From the NCBI RefSeq assembly GCF_010500615.1, contig NZ_JAAGNX010000003.1, positions 496,001-560,000 on the forward strand: DNA of 64,000 nucleotides, in the 5' to 3' direction. This DNA is from Oceanipulchritudo coccoides (GTDB lineage Bacteria; Verrucomicrobiota; Verrucomicrobiia; Opitutales; Oceanipulchritudinaceae). This document shows positions 17,074 to 26,474 of the stretch, in pieces (the stretch's first letter is position 1; each line of letters opens with the position of its first letter). The notes beneath the pieces are model-generated. The model ran no database searches. It had not been told where the DNA came from and worked only from the letters and a program-made list of their open reading frames with translations. The position numbers and the translations under genes are program-made.

Positions 17074-17559
17074 TCAACGGGAAGGGACATCGAGCGGAAC
17101 CGGGTTCAGCAGCATGATGGCGATCGCTGCTCCATAGAGGATAATCCCAATAAAGAGAACATACCCTCCTCGCTTGTAACAAGCTGTCTTCAGGTTACGC
17201 CGGCGAATGACCCGTAACACCGTCACTTCATTTGACGTATCAAGCCGCTGTGTGGTCCAGCGAAGCGTCATCACCGAGTGGTAAATGTAGAAGGCGCAAC
17301 CAATCACCACGGCTAGGCCAGCCACGATCAGGATTTGCGCCAGCGTGTTGGTCCCGGCAATGAGACGACCGGAAAACCCGGTAACCGTTATGACAATGCC
17401 GCAAAAGCTGAACAAGACCTGGGCACGATTGTGGAGGGTGTTGAACTGGCGCTCAAGGACGCCCATGGCGTCGATCAGGCGGCCCTCACACATTTCCAGG
17501 ATGCGGGTTGCCTCGGTCTCTCCGTCCATACAGGGAATATCGTCTAATTCGCTTTTCAT
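17074..17559 (-). CDS. Small membrane protein, family not recognised
   Basis: A 161-aa protein with three hydrophobic segments (about 46-66, 73-95 and 133-155) and charged termini. The segment RQFNTLHNRAQVLFSFCGIV lies just before the first helix. A basic loop (RRRNLKTACYKRGG) precedes the last. The gene converges with nadK (13 bases apart) and is divergent from the acyltransferase gene at 17634, so it stands alone. I cannot assign a family; a membrane effector or transporter accessory would fit the topology but is not shown. Confidence 0.75.
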   Translation of the reverse strand: MKSELDDIPCMDGETEATRILEMCEGRLIDAMGVLERQFNTLHNRAQVLFSFCGIVITVTGFSGRLIAGTNTLAQILIVAGLAVVIGCAFYIYHSVMTLRWTTQRLDTSNEVTVLRVIRRRNLKTACYKRGGYVLFIGIILYGAAIAIMLLNPVPLDVPSR

Positions 17560-17633
17560 GACTGGTTTGGGATGCTTAACTGCATCTCCATGCTTAACTC
17601 AGTAATTCCTCCCCGCAAGCCCAATCCCGATTC

Positions 17634-18365
17634 ATGAGCGAGACCGGAAAAGATGCCAGGGACCCTTTCAACACAAAGCGTCCCGAGGTGCACGAACTGA
17701 AATGGCACCAGAAAATAGTCTTTTATCCGGCTGCATGGAGCCTTCAATTGTATTTCCGCACATGGCGCGTCCGGGTCGATGATATCTCCGGTCAATTCCT
17801 CTCCGCAACAACATCACCGCGAATGATTGTCGTCTGGCACAACCGGAGCCTTCCCATGCCTGAGCTGTTCCGGCGTTGTTTTGATCCCTCAAAAATCGCC
17901 TGCCTGATCAGCCCGAGCAAAGCGGCGGCGTGGGAGGTCGCCTTTTTCAGACAATTCCGTCTACGGGCTATTCGCGGATCCACGACCCGCCGGAGCGTTC
18001 AGGCGGCGCGCGAAATGTTGCGTGAGCTCCGATCGGGCAATGATATCGGGGTGAGCCCGGATGGCCCGTCGGGTCCCTTGTACAGCTTTCAACCTGGTGC
18101 AGTGGCCATCGCCCGCAAGGCGAAGGTCCCGGTCATGCTGGCCATCCCCAACACCACAAATGCCCGGCGCCTGAAGACATGGGACCGCCATCTGGTCCCG
18201 TGGCCGTTTGCACGAATCGAACTGGCGGTGCGGGTGATTTCCCCCGATGACCCGATCTGGGATAAATCCAACGAGGAAGTGGCGGCCCATTTGCGAGAGG
18301 TTTGCCTTGAGATCACGAACGACCCGTTCCATCTTGAATCCCATGAACAAGCACGAGTTGATTGA
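17634..18365 (+). CDS. DUF374 lysophospholipid acyltransferase-like protein
   Basis: The 243-aa product resembles DUF374 proteins, a branch of the LPLAT superfamily acting on lipid A or phospholipid precursors. Visible blocks: IVVWHNRSLPMPELF (the catalytic His-containing H(x)nP region), ISPSKAAAWEVAFFRQF, RGSTTRRSVQAAREMLRELR and GVSPDGPSGPLYSFQPGAVA (the family DGPxGP block). The gene heads a run of overlapping plus-strand genes ending with the heparinase-like gene at 18603. The exact substrate is unknown. Confidence 0.82.
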   Translation: MSETGKDARDPFNTKRPEVHELKWHQKIVFYPAAWSLQLYFRTWRVRVDDISGQFLSATTSPRMIVVWHNRSLPMPELFRRCFDPSKIACLISPSKAAAWEVAFFRQFRLRAIRGSTTRRSVQAAREMLRELRSGNDIGVSPDGPSGPLYSFQPGAVAIARKAKVPVMLAIPNTTNARRLKTWDRHLVPWPFARIELAVRVISPDDPIWDKSNEEVAAHLREVCLEITNDPFHLESHEQARVD

Positions 18366-18606
18366 AAGCCTCCTCTTCGCCGGATTACGTCTCATGGCGG
18401 TGGTCTTGTTTTTGACCGGCGGGCTCCAGCTTGTCTTTCAGATTGCCGAGGCATGGTATCGCTTTGATCCGAATTACCTCGGGGAATTCCTCTTCTCGAC
18501 AATTTTCAGGCCCGTCGTCGTCATTCTTGTCGCCGCGGCCCTCTGTCTTTCCGCGGGATGGATGTCCCGTACCATGGCTAAACCATTCAGCAAAAAGGGG
18601 TCATGA
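18343..18606 (+). CDS. Small two-helix membrane protein
   Basis: From the ATG at 18343 the product is 87 aa with two hydrophobic helices (about 14-32 and 47-70) separated by a polar loop (AEAWYRFDPNYLG). The gene overlaps the acyltransferase gene by 23 bases and the heparinase-like gene by 4 (ATGA), so it is almost certainly translated from the same message. No family recognised. The open frame upstream of 18343 lies inside the acyltransferase gene and is ignored. Confidence 0.72.
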   Translation: MNKHELIESLLFAGLRLMAVVLFLTGGLQLVFQIAEAWYRFDPNYLGEFLFSTIFRPVVVILVAAALCLSAGWMSRTMAKPFSKKGS

Positions 18607-20621
18607 AAGGGCCTCAAAAGCCCGCCTTCCTCGGGCTTCTGTTTCTGATATTTCTCTTCGTCCCCCTCTTGCGCGGGCAAGTCAGCGAGGATTTCCTGCA
18701 GGTCCATGAGGAGCGGTTGGAAAAGCTGTTTTCCAAACTCGATACGAACAAGCCCGGCATTACCGAGATATTTTCCCAATGGAATTCCGGCGAGCAACTT
18801 GCCGCTGCCAGCGCCCTTTGCCGCTATTACGAGCAAAAGGATTTTTCTCTCAAGGTGTTGGATCCTCCGCTCATTCCTGCCAATGTCATCGAGCAGGCGG
18901 AGGCCGCAATCGAAAGGAAGTTTTTTCTCCTCAATGAATGGGAGGACGCCCCACTGACTTCGTCGGGAGAAATCGACTGGACAGGACGGGGAGCGCGGAA
19001 CGACAAGGAACGCGCCTGGATGCTCAACCGTCACGCCTTTCTACTCAGTCTGGCTGAGGCCGAAACACGGACGGGCGAGGAACGCTTCAGGAATGCTTTC
19101 AACTCACTCTGGGCGGATTGGATCCGAAACAACCCGTATCCAGACCGGTTGACTTTTTCAGCGCCGTGGCGCGCGCTCGAGGTGGCCCGGCGCATCCTCA
19201 ACTCATGGACGTATTGTTTTTATGGATACAACACACTTGATGACGAGACACGCCTGCTCGTCTTGTCTTCAATCCTTGATCATGCCGATGCCCTCACAGA
19301 ACACACCTCCTTCTGGGGCGGAAACCACCTCATCACCGAGAAGATGGCCCTCCTCGCCATGGCCCTCGCCTGGCCGGAGTTTGCCGACTCCTCACGATGG
19401 CGCGATGAGGCCATCGGGACAATATCCGCGGAGTTCATTTCCCAGACGTATCCGGATGGCAGCTACAAGGAACTCAGCAACCATTACCAGCGGGTTGTCC
19501 TCACCAACACAATCAAGTTCATGAAACTGCTCGAGTCGGCCGATCTCGCAGGACAAGACGTGGCCGTCGTGCAAAGGATTGAGCAGATGTGGGATTTCTT
19601 TGCCGGTGTCATGCGCCCCGACGGCTTTGGCCCCCTCAACAACGCTTCTGATACCGAAAATAATGCCGCTTTCCTGCGCGCCGTCTGGGAGCGCTTCAAT
19701 CGCCCCGATTGGCTTTACATGGCAAGCAACGGCCAGTCGGGCACCGAGCCCGGTGATGTACCATCCCGCCTCTTCGAATGGGCCGGCCAGGCCATCCTCC
19801 GAACCGGATGGGAGCGCGACGCAAGCTGGGTCTACTTCGATGCCGGACCGTACGGCACCGCTCATCAGCATGTCGATCGGCTACATGTTAGCGCAGCCCT
19901 CAATGGTCGCCAGCTCCTCGTCGACAATGGACGCTACATCTACCAGCCCGGTCCGTGGAAGGATTACTTTCAAGGTCCAGCCGGCCACAATATCCTGCTG
20001 CTCGACGGGATGCCCTCGAAACAGGCACCACGGGAAATCAGGTCCCCCTTGGAAATTGCCTTTGAGCAATCGGACACTTTTGCCTTCGCCGCCGCCTCGG
20101 CACAATTCGAGCCCGCGGCCCCCCTTGCCTTTCTCACGGGCCTTCAGTCTTCAACGCCATGGACACGCGCTGTCCTCCTCGACCAGCAAGGGCGCTTTGT
20201 CCTGATCCTTGACCATCTCCTTTCGTTCCGGAAACAGGAATGGAAAGCCCTGTGGCATTTTCATCCGGATGTCACTCAGGAGGAAGCCAGTTCAGCACTT
20301 CTCCTCGTTTCACCGACCAAAGACATCCGGAAGTCCCTGTCCGCCGGTTCCAGCGAGCCGACCATCGCCGGATTCCACAGCCCCGAATACAATCTCAAGC
20401 AGCCCGCCGTGCAGATGGAATTCTCCGGCACGCTGGATGGCCCCACCACACTTGTCTGGCTCCTTCGATCACCCCATGCGACCGATCTCCAAATTAAGAC
20501 TCTTTCCAAGCCAGCCGACCCAATCCAGCATCTGGGTATTCTCCAAAATGGAGCTAAGATTGCCGCTATCCGCCTCCAGATCCATCCCGAGCCACGGCTT
20601 ATCAGCCTCGAGCTGTTTTAA
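18603..20621 (+). CDS. Secreted heparinase II/III-like polysaccharide lyase
   Basis: A 672-aa protein with a signal peptide (about 1-26, LLFLIFLFVPLLRGQ) followed by an alpha-helical (alpha/alpha toroid-like) domain. The second half has the heparinase II/III C-terminal signature: YFDAGPYGTAHQHVDRLHV, then GRQLLVDNGRYIYQPGPW, and GPAGHNILLLDGMPS. This family cleaves uronic-acid polysaccharides such as heparin-like glycans or alginate; the substrate here cannot be told. It is last in the 17634-20621 gene run. Polysaccharide degradation is common in Verrucomicrobiota (established). Confidence 0.85.
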   Translation: MKGPQKPAFLGLLFLIFLFVPLLRGQVSEDFLQVHEERLEKLFSKLDTNKPGITEIFSQWNSGEQLAAASALCRYYEQKDFSLKVLDPPLIPANVIEQAEAAIERKFFLLNEWEDAPLTSSGEIDWTGRGARNDKERAWMLNRHAFLLSLAEAETRTGEERFRNAFNSLWADWIRNNPYPDRLTFSAPWRALEVARRILNSWTYCFYGYNTLDDETRLLVLSSILDHADALTEHTSFWGGNHLITEKMALLAMALAWPEFADSSRWRDEAIGTISAEFISQTYPDGSYKELSNHYQRVVLTNTIKFMKLLESADLAGQDVAVVQRIEQMWDFFAGVMRPDGFGPLNNASDTENNAAFLRAVWERFNRPDWLYMASNGQSGTEPGDVPSRLFEWAGQAILRTGWERDASWVYFDAGPYGTAHQHVDRLHVSAALNGRQLLVDNGRYIYQPGPWKDYFQGPAGHNILLLDGMPSKQAPREIRSPLEIAFEQSDTFAFAAASAQFEPAAPLAFLTGLQSSTPWTRAVLLDQQGRFVLILDHLLSFRKQEWKALWHFHPDVTQEEASSALLLVSPTKDIRKSLSAGSSEPTIAGFHSPEYNLKQPAVQMEFSGTLDGPTTLVWLLRSPHATDLQIKTLSKPADPIQHLGILQNGAKIAAIRLQIHPEPRLISLELF

Positions 20622-20681
20622 GCAATCCTGCATAAACAGGAATAATCTTGCCTTGGGCTTTGTTTTTAGTACATTACAAGT

Positions 20682-20879
20682 ATGATACACCACAATGCAT
20701 GGACCGCCTCCGTCGGTCGATTTCTGTCCCGGACAGGAAAAGCGACCGTCGCTTTCCTGGACCTTGACCTGACAGAAACCAAGTGGGGACATCGCGTCTT
20801 GGACCAGATTTTCCGTGAAGGTAAATTCAAAGTAGACCCGGACAGTAAGTCCAAACCTGACGGCTCCCGTCACGCCTGA
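20682..20879 (+). CDS. Possible small protein (65 aa) before a terminator
   Basis: A short ORF starting MIHHNAWTASVGRF and ending in a basic, charged tail. Nothing is recognised. There is no clear ribosome-binding site. A weak TTGCCT-N16-TACATT promoter-like pair ends only a few bases before the ATG. A strong hairpin terminator follows 34 bases after the stop. The 421-base gap between the heparinase-like gene and ychF otherwise holds only that terminator. Real expression is uncertain. Confidence 0.35.
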   Translation: MIHHNAWTASVGRFLSRTGKATVAFLDLDLTETKWGHRVLDQIFREGKFKVDPDSKSKPDGSRHA

Positions 20880-20912
20880 GCCTCGCTCAGCGGACGCATG
20901 TTTCTGAATTTC

Positions 20913-20945
20913 GCGGCCTTCCCGACTCCGGGTGGGCCGCTTTTT
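20913..20945 (+). terminator. Rho-independent terminator
   Basis: GCGGCC (20913-20918) pairs with GGCCGC (20935-20940). Inner CCCG/CGGG pairing closes a small loop, and TTTTT follows at once. It lies between the heparinase-like/small ORF transcript and ychF and would end the upstream message. Confidence 0.75.
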
Positions 20946-21042
20946 CATGTCCGTCGCACCGGTGCTGAAAGTTCTTGTTGACCCCCGGCAGGGACTGCGG
21001 CATCCCCTTGAGGTTTTAATCCATCCGGAACAGGAATCAGAT

Positions 21043-22158
21043 ATGCAGGCAGGAATAGTGGGACTTCCCAACGTTGGCAAAAGCACTCTTTTTAACGCGG
21101 TTACACGCACACGAAAGGCGGAGGCGGCCAATTATCCATTCTGCACGATTGAGCCGAATGTCGGCATTGTGCAAGTTCCGGACAGCCGCCTTGAACCGCT
21201 GGCGAAAATTGCCAAAACGGGAAAGATCATCCCGGCGGCGATTGAGTTTGTCGATATTGCGGGGCTGGTCGCCGGGGCCTCCAAGGGTGAAGGCCTTGGA
21301 AACAAGTTTCTCGCGAATATTCGCCAGGTCGACGCCATCATTGAGGTGGTCCGTTGCTTCGAGGATGAGGATATCATTCACAACATGGGCAGCGTGGACC
21401 CGGTCCGGGACATCGAGATTATTACGACTGAGTTGGTGCTGGCAGACCTGCAATCCGTTGATAACCAGATTGAGCGCCAATCCCGCAAGGCCAAGGGACA
21501 GGACAAGGAGGGAAAGGAGGCCGCCGCCAACGTGGTTCTCCTGGAAAAGGTCAGGGAGCATCTCAATGAAGGCAAGCCGGCCAATGTCATGGATTTGCCC
21601 GATGAGGATCGGGCACGCATCAAGCAGTTCTTCCTGCTCACCACCAAGCCGGTCATCTTTGCCTGCAATGTCCTTGAGGACGACGTCGCCGATCCGTCTG
21701 CCAATCCCTTTGTGAAAGCCGTCGAGGACTACGTGAAGGCGCATCACGATGCTGCCTCCTGCGTCATTTGTTCAAAGCTTGAAGAAGAGCTCAGCGAAAT
21801 GGATCAGGCGGAAGCGGATGACTTCCTCAAGGAGCTGGGCGTGGAGGATTCCGGGGCCGGCCAGCTGATCCGCGCCACCTACGACCTTCTCGGGCTGGCG
21901 AGCTACTTTACCGCCGGGGAAAAGGAAGCCCGCGCATGGACTTTCCACAAGGGCATGAAAGCGCCCGAATGTGCAGGCGTCATCCATACGGATTTTCAGG
22001 ACGGGTTTATCAAGGCGGAGGTGGTCGCTTATGCCGACCTGCTCTCCGCGGGGAGCAAGGCGGCGGCACGCGATGCCGGCAAGCTCCGGATCGAGGGGAA
22101 AGAATATGTCTTCAAGGATGGGGATGTCGTTGAGTTCCGCTTTAACAAGACAAGTTAA
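21043..22158 (+). CDS. ychF: Redox-regulated ATPase YchF (OLA1 family)
   Basis: YchF is a conserved Obg-type P-loop protein that prefers ATP to GTP and associates with ribosomes. From the ATG at 21043 the product is 371 aa with the family start [19 protein letters not shown]. The G1 P-loop, [15 protein letters not shown] (switch I), [20 protein letters not shown] (G3) and a C-terminal TGS-like domain ([27 protein letters not shown]) are all visible. An AGGA lies 8 bases upstream. The open frame back to 20932 runs into the terminator and is rejected. Confidence 0.97.
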   Translation: MQAGIVGLPNVGKSTLFNAVTRTRKAEAANYPFCTIEPNVGIVQVPDSRLEPLAKIAKTGKIIPAAIEFVDIAGLVAGASKGEGLGNKFLANIRQVDAIIEVVRCFEDEDIIHNMGSVDPVRDIEIITTELVLADLQSVDNQIERQSRKAKGQDKEGKEAAANVVLLEKVREHLNEGKPANVMDLPDEDRARIKQFFLLTTKPVIFACNVLEDDVADPSANPFVKAVEDYVKAHHDAASCVICSKLEEELSEMDQAEADDFLKELGVEDSGAGQLIRATYDLLGLASYFTAGEKEARAWTFHKGMKAPECAGVIHTDFQDGFIKAEVVAYADLLSAGSKAAARDAGKLRIEGKEYVFKDGDVVEFRFNKTS

Positions 22159-22200
22159 CCCAGCCCTTTCATTTTCGGAAATTCTGGTTAAGTTCCCTCG

Positions 22201-22476
22201 ATGAGTCGTCAACGCAGCCCTCAACGCAAAGCCCGGGGATATTTGACCCAGTCCGCGCTGACCATTCCGGGACTGTACCTGTTGGTATTTGGCCTGTGCG
22301 GATGGCTGGTCCTGATCGCCAACTTGTTTGGCATCGCCGGGCGAAGCGGTTGGATTTTTCCCGCTGTTGAGGACATTGCAGGCCTGGGGGGAAGTACGGT
22401 TCTCCTGCTCTTAATCGGACTGACGCCACTGGCAATACGCCAGACCTTTTTCTCCAAAGGAAAGGAAGGAAAGTGA
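22201..22476 (+). CDS. Small membrane protein upstream of resB
   Basis: A 91-aa protein with a basic N-terminus (MSRQRSPQRKARG) and two hydrophobic helices (about 23-45 and 60-80). It overlaps the resB start by 4 bases (GTGA), so it belongs to the cytochrome c maturation operon. Family not recognised. It may be an accessory of the ResB/CcsA complex, an inference from context only. Confidence 0.7.
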   Translation: MSRQRSPQRKARGYLTQSALTIPGLYLLVFGLCGWLVLIANLFGIAGRSGWIFPAVEDIAGLGGSTVLLLLIGLTPLAIRQTFFSKGKEGK

Positions 22477-23687
22477 TCAAGTCCGCATACGCCTTCCTCA
22501 GCTCCATCAAGTTGACGCTCTTCCTGCTGACCTCGAGCGTCCTGTTGATCTTTTTCGGCACGCTGGATCAGGTCCATTACGGGATTTACTTCACCCAGCA
22601 GAAGTATTTCGAGCATGTATTTGTCATCTGGCAATATCCCGCACAGTGGGTGGGATCCGAATACCTGACATGGTTTCATTTGCCGATTCCCGGTGGCTAC
22701 CTGCTCGGTCCGCTCTTGATCGTCAACTTGTTCTGCGCGCATTTCCGCTACTTTCGTCCGTCGTGGAAGAAGGCGGGCATCCCGCTCATTCACGGCGGTA
22801 TCATCCTGCTGCTGCTCGGACAGCTCTGGACGCAGCTTCAACAAAAGGAATACTTTCTCTGGCTGGGTGAAGGGGAACGGGGTAATTACGTCGAGTCCTT
22901 CCATGCGGATGAGTTTGTCCTCATTGAAAAAGGCCCCGATGGAACGAATAAGATTTTCAGCTGGGACTCGCGGGAACTGAACAATCCCGGCGATACATTA
23001 AAAACTGACGGACTCCCTTTCTCAGTGGAAGTTCTCTGGTTTGCGAAAAACGCCGCCATCTTTCCACGCCCTCCAGTGGCGGGAAGCAGTTTTCCACCCA
23101 TGCCATTCAATCGAGGCCTTGGGGCCGACCGGAATCTGGTCGCAGTCGCCAAGCCTCCCTCCTATGCCGAGGGCGAAAGGAATGTCACTTCCGCCATTGT
23201 CCGTCTCATGGACGGTGAACAGGAAGTGGGTACGTGGGTCGTGGCCAACATTTTCCGCCAGACCATCCCGATGCAGGAAGTTTTCCCGTTGCAGACGTTT
23301 GAGCACGAGGGAAAGACCTGGGAAATTGCCATGCGCTTCAAGCGCAAATACCTCAATGCCAGTATCGAGCTTCTCGATTTCAAGCACGACCGGTATCCGG
23401 GCACGGACATTCCCTACAATTTCTCCAGCGATGTGCGGATTCATGAGCCCGGTACCACCCAGGGCCGCGACACGCTTATCTACATGAATCACCCGTTGCG
23501 CTACGACGGACTCACCTTCTACCAGGCTTCGTTTGCCGGCGGCGACACCATGTCCATGTTTCAGGTGGTTCGCAATCCGGCCCGCTGGGTTCCGTACGCG
23601 GCCTGTGTCCTGACCACCCTTGGCCTGACTTTGCAGTTCCTGATCAGCTTGTTTGTCCATGCCAGACGCGGGAGGAAAAACTCATGA
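22473..23687 (+). CDS. resB: Cytochrome c biogenesis protein ResB (Ccs1)
   Basis: ResB/CcsB works with CcsA in system II cytochrome c maturation, attaching haem to apocytochromes outside the membrane. The 404-aa product has N-terminal helices with SSIKLTLFLLTSSVLLIFFG (a typical ResB start), a third helix near IPLIHGGIILLLLG, a large extracytoplasmic domain and a last helix near the C-terminus (YAACVLTTLGLTLQFLISLF). YDGLTFYQASFAG is the conserved block before that helix. It starts with GTG overlapping the upstream stop and overlaps ccsA by 4 bases. Confidence 0.88.
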   Translation: MIKSAYAFLSSIKLTLFLLTSSVLLIFFGTLDQVHYGIYFTQQKYFEHVFVIWQYPAQWVGSEYLTWFHLPIPGGYLLGPLLIVNLFCAHFRYFRPSWKKAGIPLIHGGIILLLLGQLWTQLQQKEYFLWLGEGERGNYVESFHADEFVLIEKGPDGTNKIFSWDSRELNNPGDTLKTDGLPFSVEVLWFAKNAAIFPRPPVAGSSFPPMPFNRGLGADRNLVAVAKPPSYAEGERNVTSAIVRLMDGEQEVGTWVVANIFRQTIPMQEVFPLQTFEHEGKTWEIAMRFKRKYLNASIELLDFKHDRYPGTDIPYNFSSDVRIHEPGTTQGRDTLIYMNHPLRYDGLTFYQASFAGGDTMSMFQVVRNPARWVPYAACVLTTLGLTLQFLISLFVHARRGRKNS

Positions 23688-25507
23688 GCCTGCTTTCCAC
23701 CCTCAAGACAGTCCGTGGCTGGGTCATTCTTGGGATTTTCATCCTTGCCGGCCTCTTCTTCCTGAAAGACGTTCGCTCACCATCCTATCCGGACAACTGG
23801 GAACTCGGCAGATTGGCCGCCCTGCCCGTACAGGAAGGCGGACGTATCAAGCCAGTCGATACAATTGCCCGGACCAGCCTCATGATGATCGCGGGCAAGC
23901 AGACCTATCGCGACGCCAACGGGAGCAAGCACGACGCCATCGAATGGTTTGCCGAGCTGATCCTCAATCCGCAATCGGCCGCCAACCGGCAGGTCTTCCG
24001 AATCGACCATCCGGATCTGGTCGGCCTGCTCGGATTCCACAACGAGGAACGAAAATATTTCTCGCTGGCTGAGATTTCCCCGCACTTCGATTCGCTCCGG
24101 GAACAGTTTGCCAATGTGCCTGAGGAGTCGCACCAGCAGACCACTTTCGACAAGGCGCTCATCAAGTTGCAGAACAGTATCGGGCTCTACGACCGGGTGG
24201 CCTACATCTTTGTTCCTCCGCCGTTCTTTGGTAATGCCCAAGGCACCTACCAGATGATTGACCGCGTGTTCCAGGACAGGGCCAGTGCCGAACCGGGTAG
24301 CGAGCAATTCGAAACCGTCAACAACGCCCTGCGCCTCTTTGCCGGACAATTCAGCCAGCTGGCACAAGGCGCACATGTGCAGGCTATTCCGCCAGCGGTG
24401 GACAATCTTGCCGGCGAATGGGAGTCCCTCGGGGGAAGTCTCCTCACCACCATCCAATCCGGTGCCATCGATCCGGTTGTTGAAGGATGGGCCGAATTGT
24501 CAGTCGCCTTCCAGAATAGCGACCCGTTCCGCTTCAGCGCAGCCCTCGACAAGCTCGAGTCACTCTACGACAGCCGCACGGATGAGCGCGCTGCCAAAAC
24601 GGACTTTGAGACATTCTTCAATAACTTTGCTCCTTTCTACTACTCAATGGAGCTGTATGTGCTGATCTTCATCGTAGCGGCCTTTTCCTGGATGGGCTGG
24701 TCAAAGCCACTCGCGAAAACGGCCTTCTGGCTGCTCATGGCGGCATTTCTGGTCCACACGTTTGGCATGGTTGCCCGGATTTATATTCAGGCACGGCCAC
24801 CGGTCACCAACCTCTATTCCTCGGCCATATTTGTCAGTTGGGCCGCCATTCCCCTTTGCCTGTATCTGGAACGGCGTGCGCTGAACGGCATCGCGGCGGC
24901 CGCTGCAGCCCTGCTCGGGTTTTCCACGCTGATCATCGCGCACCACTTGAGCTTTTCGGGCGACACGATGGAGATGATGCGGGCGGTCCTCGATTCCAAT
25001 TTCTGGCTCGCGACACACGTCCCGACGGTCACCCTCGGTTACAGCGCCACCTTCCTCGCCGGCCTGATAGCCTTCCTTTACATCGTCCGCTCGACCCTCT
25101 TTGGCGGAGTCGACAAGGAAACAGAAAAGCTGGCCAATGGGATGGTTTACGGTTCGGTCTGTTTCGCCCTGCTCTTCAGCTTTGTCGGCACAGTTCTCGG
25201 CGGCATCTGGGCCGACCAGTCATGGGGCCGCTTCTGGGGTTGGGATCCCAAGGAGAACGGCGCCTTGATGATTGTCCTCTGGAATGCCGTTGTCCTGCAT
25301 GCACGATGGGGCAAGGCCGCCAGCACGATGGGTATCATGCAATTGGCCATTGTCGGTAACATCATCACCGCCTGGTCGTGGTTCGGCACCAATATGCTCG
25401 GTGTGGGCCTCCACTCCTACGGCTTTATGGACGCGGCCTTCCTCTGGCTGATGATCTTCATCCTCTCGCAGGTGCTTGTCATCCTTCTTGGATACAAAAA
25501 AACCTGA
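23684..25507 (+). CDS. ccsA: Cytochrome c biogenesis protein CcsA/ResC
   Basis: CcsA is the haem-handling membrane partner of ResB. The 607-aa product has one N-terminal helix, an unusually long extracytoplasmic region (about residues 35-320), then about eight helices forming the CcsA domain. The haem-binding WWD-type motif reads WGRFWGWDPKENGAL, flanked by conserved histidines (IIAHHLSF, ATHVPTV, GLHSYGF). The long N-terminal insert, rich in Q/N/F, is longer than in simple CcsA proteins. It is the last gene of the operon and converges with the gene at 25531. Confidence 0.92.
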   Translation: MSLLSTLKTVRGWVILGIFILAGLFFLKDVRSPSYPDNWELGRLAALPVQEGGRIKPVDTIARTSLMMIAGKQTYRDANGSKHDAIEWFAELILNPQSAANRQVFRIDHPDLVGLLGFHNEERKYFSLAEISPHFDSLREQFANVPEESHQQTTFDKALIKLQNSIGLYDRVAYIFVPPPFFGNAQGTYQMIDRVFQDRASAEPGSEQFETVNNALRLFAGQFSQLAQGAHVQAIPPAVDNLAGEWESLGGSLLTTIQSGAIDPVVEGWAELSVAFQNSDPFRFSAALDKLESLYDSRTDERAAKTDFETFFNNFAPFYYSMELYVLIFIVAAFSWMGWSKPLAKTAFWLLMAAFLVHTFGMVARIYIQARPPVTNLYSSAIFVSWAAIPLCLYLERRALNGIAAAAAALLGFSTLIIAHHLSFSGDTMEMMRAVLDSNFWLATHVPTVTLGYSATFLAGLIAFLYIVRSTLFGGVDKETEKLANGMVYGSVCFALLFSFVGTVLGGIWADQSWGRFWGWDPKENGALMIVLWNAVVLHARWGKAASTMGIMQLAIVGNIITAWSWFGTNMLGVGLHSYGFMDAAFLWLMIFILSQVLVILLGYKKT

Positions 25508-25530
25508 TTGGCCCCTTGGGCCGCGACAGC

Positions 25531-26292
25531 TTACCTTGGAAAGTAAAACCAACCGCCGGCTAGAGCATCAGTGGTCGGATCCGGATCAAGGAACCAGGTT
25601 CCAAGGGAATAACTCCAGACCCACGGAAGATTGCTGATATCCACCGTGCCCAGCCAATCAGCCGTATCAATCAAACCATTCTCCGAAAGAGAATATCCGT
25701 GCCAGCCGGGTGCCACAACCTCCCCGATTGAAAAGCCCGTGATATCCATTGTAATGGTGCCACCAGTACTGGAAATGGCCATGCCATTGGAAGTAATGAC
25801 CGGATGATTGCCTTCATAATTCTGCAGGTACTCGACCATTGCAACTTCTGATCCCACTTCGACGGCAAGATCAACCACAACCCAGAAAAATAATTGAGAA
25901 ACAGAAAACGGTCCGTATGTCAGCCCCGTGTCATTCTCTTGCGAGGCAACTCGAAAATCAAAGTTCGCGCCAGGCCTTACGCGGACCAGTTCGATGGGCT
26001 CGGTCTCCGCGTCCCGAAGGCTCAGGGTCCCCCCAAGGGCAGGACTCGATACAGCCGTGAAAATCTCGACACCCGCAGTGGTGTTTGTCGACCAGGCATT
26101 GCTTGCCTCACTGAAGTTCGTCGACTCCAGTCCCGCCTGGGGTGAGGGATTCAGGGAAAAGGTGATCTCAATCGTTTCACCGACTTGCGAAACGCCAGAG
26201 GGATCGAAATTCACCACTCCTTCCACAGTCACATCCAGGGCACAGGCCAGTGAACAGGAAAACAACAAACACGACAGGTATATCTTTTTCAT
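25531..26292 (-). CDS. Secreted protein with C-terminal W-rich module
   Basis: A 253-aa protein with a clear signal peptide (MKKIYLSCLLFSCSLACALD), a beta-rich middle resembling an Ig/cohesin-like fold (many T/V/S strands), and a W/F/Y-rich tail. The tail reads DWLGTVDISNLPWVWSYSLG and ends GGWFYFPR. This tail matches the modules in the genes at 29132 and 51276. Function unknown. Surface or extracellular location is inferred from the signal peptide. Confidence 0.8.
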   Translation of the reverse strand: MKKIYLSCLLFSCSLACALDVTVEGVVNFDPSGVSQVGETIEITFSLNPSPQAGLESTNFSEASNAWSTNTTAGVEIFTAVSSPALGGTLSLRDAETEPIELVRVRPGANFDFRVASQENDTGLTYGPFSVSQLFFWVVVDLAVEVGSEVAMVEYLQNYEGNHPVITSNGMAISSTGGTITMDITGFSIGEVVAPGWHGYSLSENGLIDTADWLGTVDISNLPWVWSYSLGTWFLDPDPTTDALAGGWFYFPR

Positions 26293-26439
26293 AGCGATCG
26301 CAGTCCAATAATATGGCTAATAAAGCCTATTAGCTTGTCGAATTCCCTGTAAAGAAAATTTTCCTCAACACCTCAGCCGCAGCACTCAGGATCAGGAATC
26401 TTCACCAGATCCTCCCGCCTGATCGGAGGGTGAGTTCAC

Positions 26440-26468
26440 TTGACAAGTTGTCACGAAAAGAGAATACT
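26440..26468 (+). promoter_or_regulatory. Toxin-antitoxin promoter with dyad operator
   Basis: TTGACA (26440-26445), a 17-base spacer and AATACT (26463-26468) form a good promoter just before the antitoxin ATG at 26475. The -35 box overlaps a perfect dyad, TGACAA-G-TTGTCA (26441-26453), a likely operator for the Phd-like antitoxin. Initiation would fall almost at the ATG, suggesting a leaderless message. Confidence 0.6.
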
Positions 26469-26474
26469 ACCACC

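Noticed and set aside
20932-21042. Upstream extension of YchF
   Set aside because: It would start within the rho-independent terminator and lacks similarity; the ATG at 21043 has a ribosome site.
21037-21747. Long open frame opposite ychF
   Set aside because: Antisense shadow; ychF motifs are complete on the other strand.
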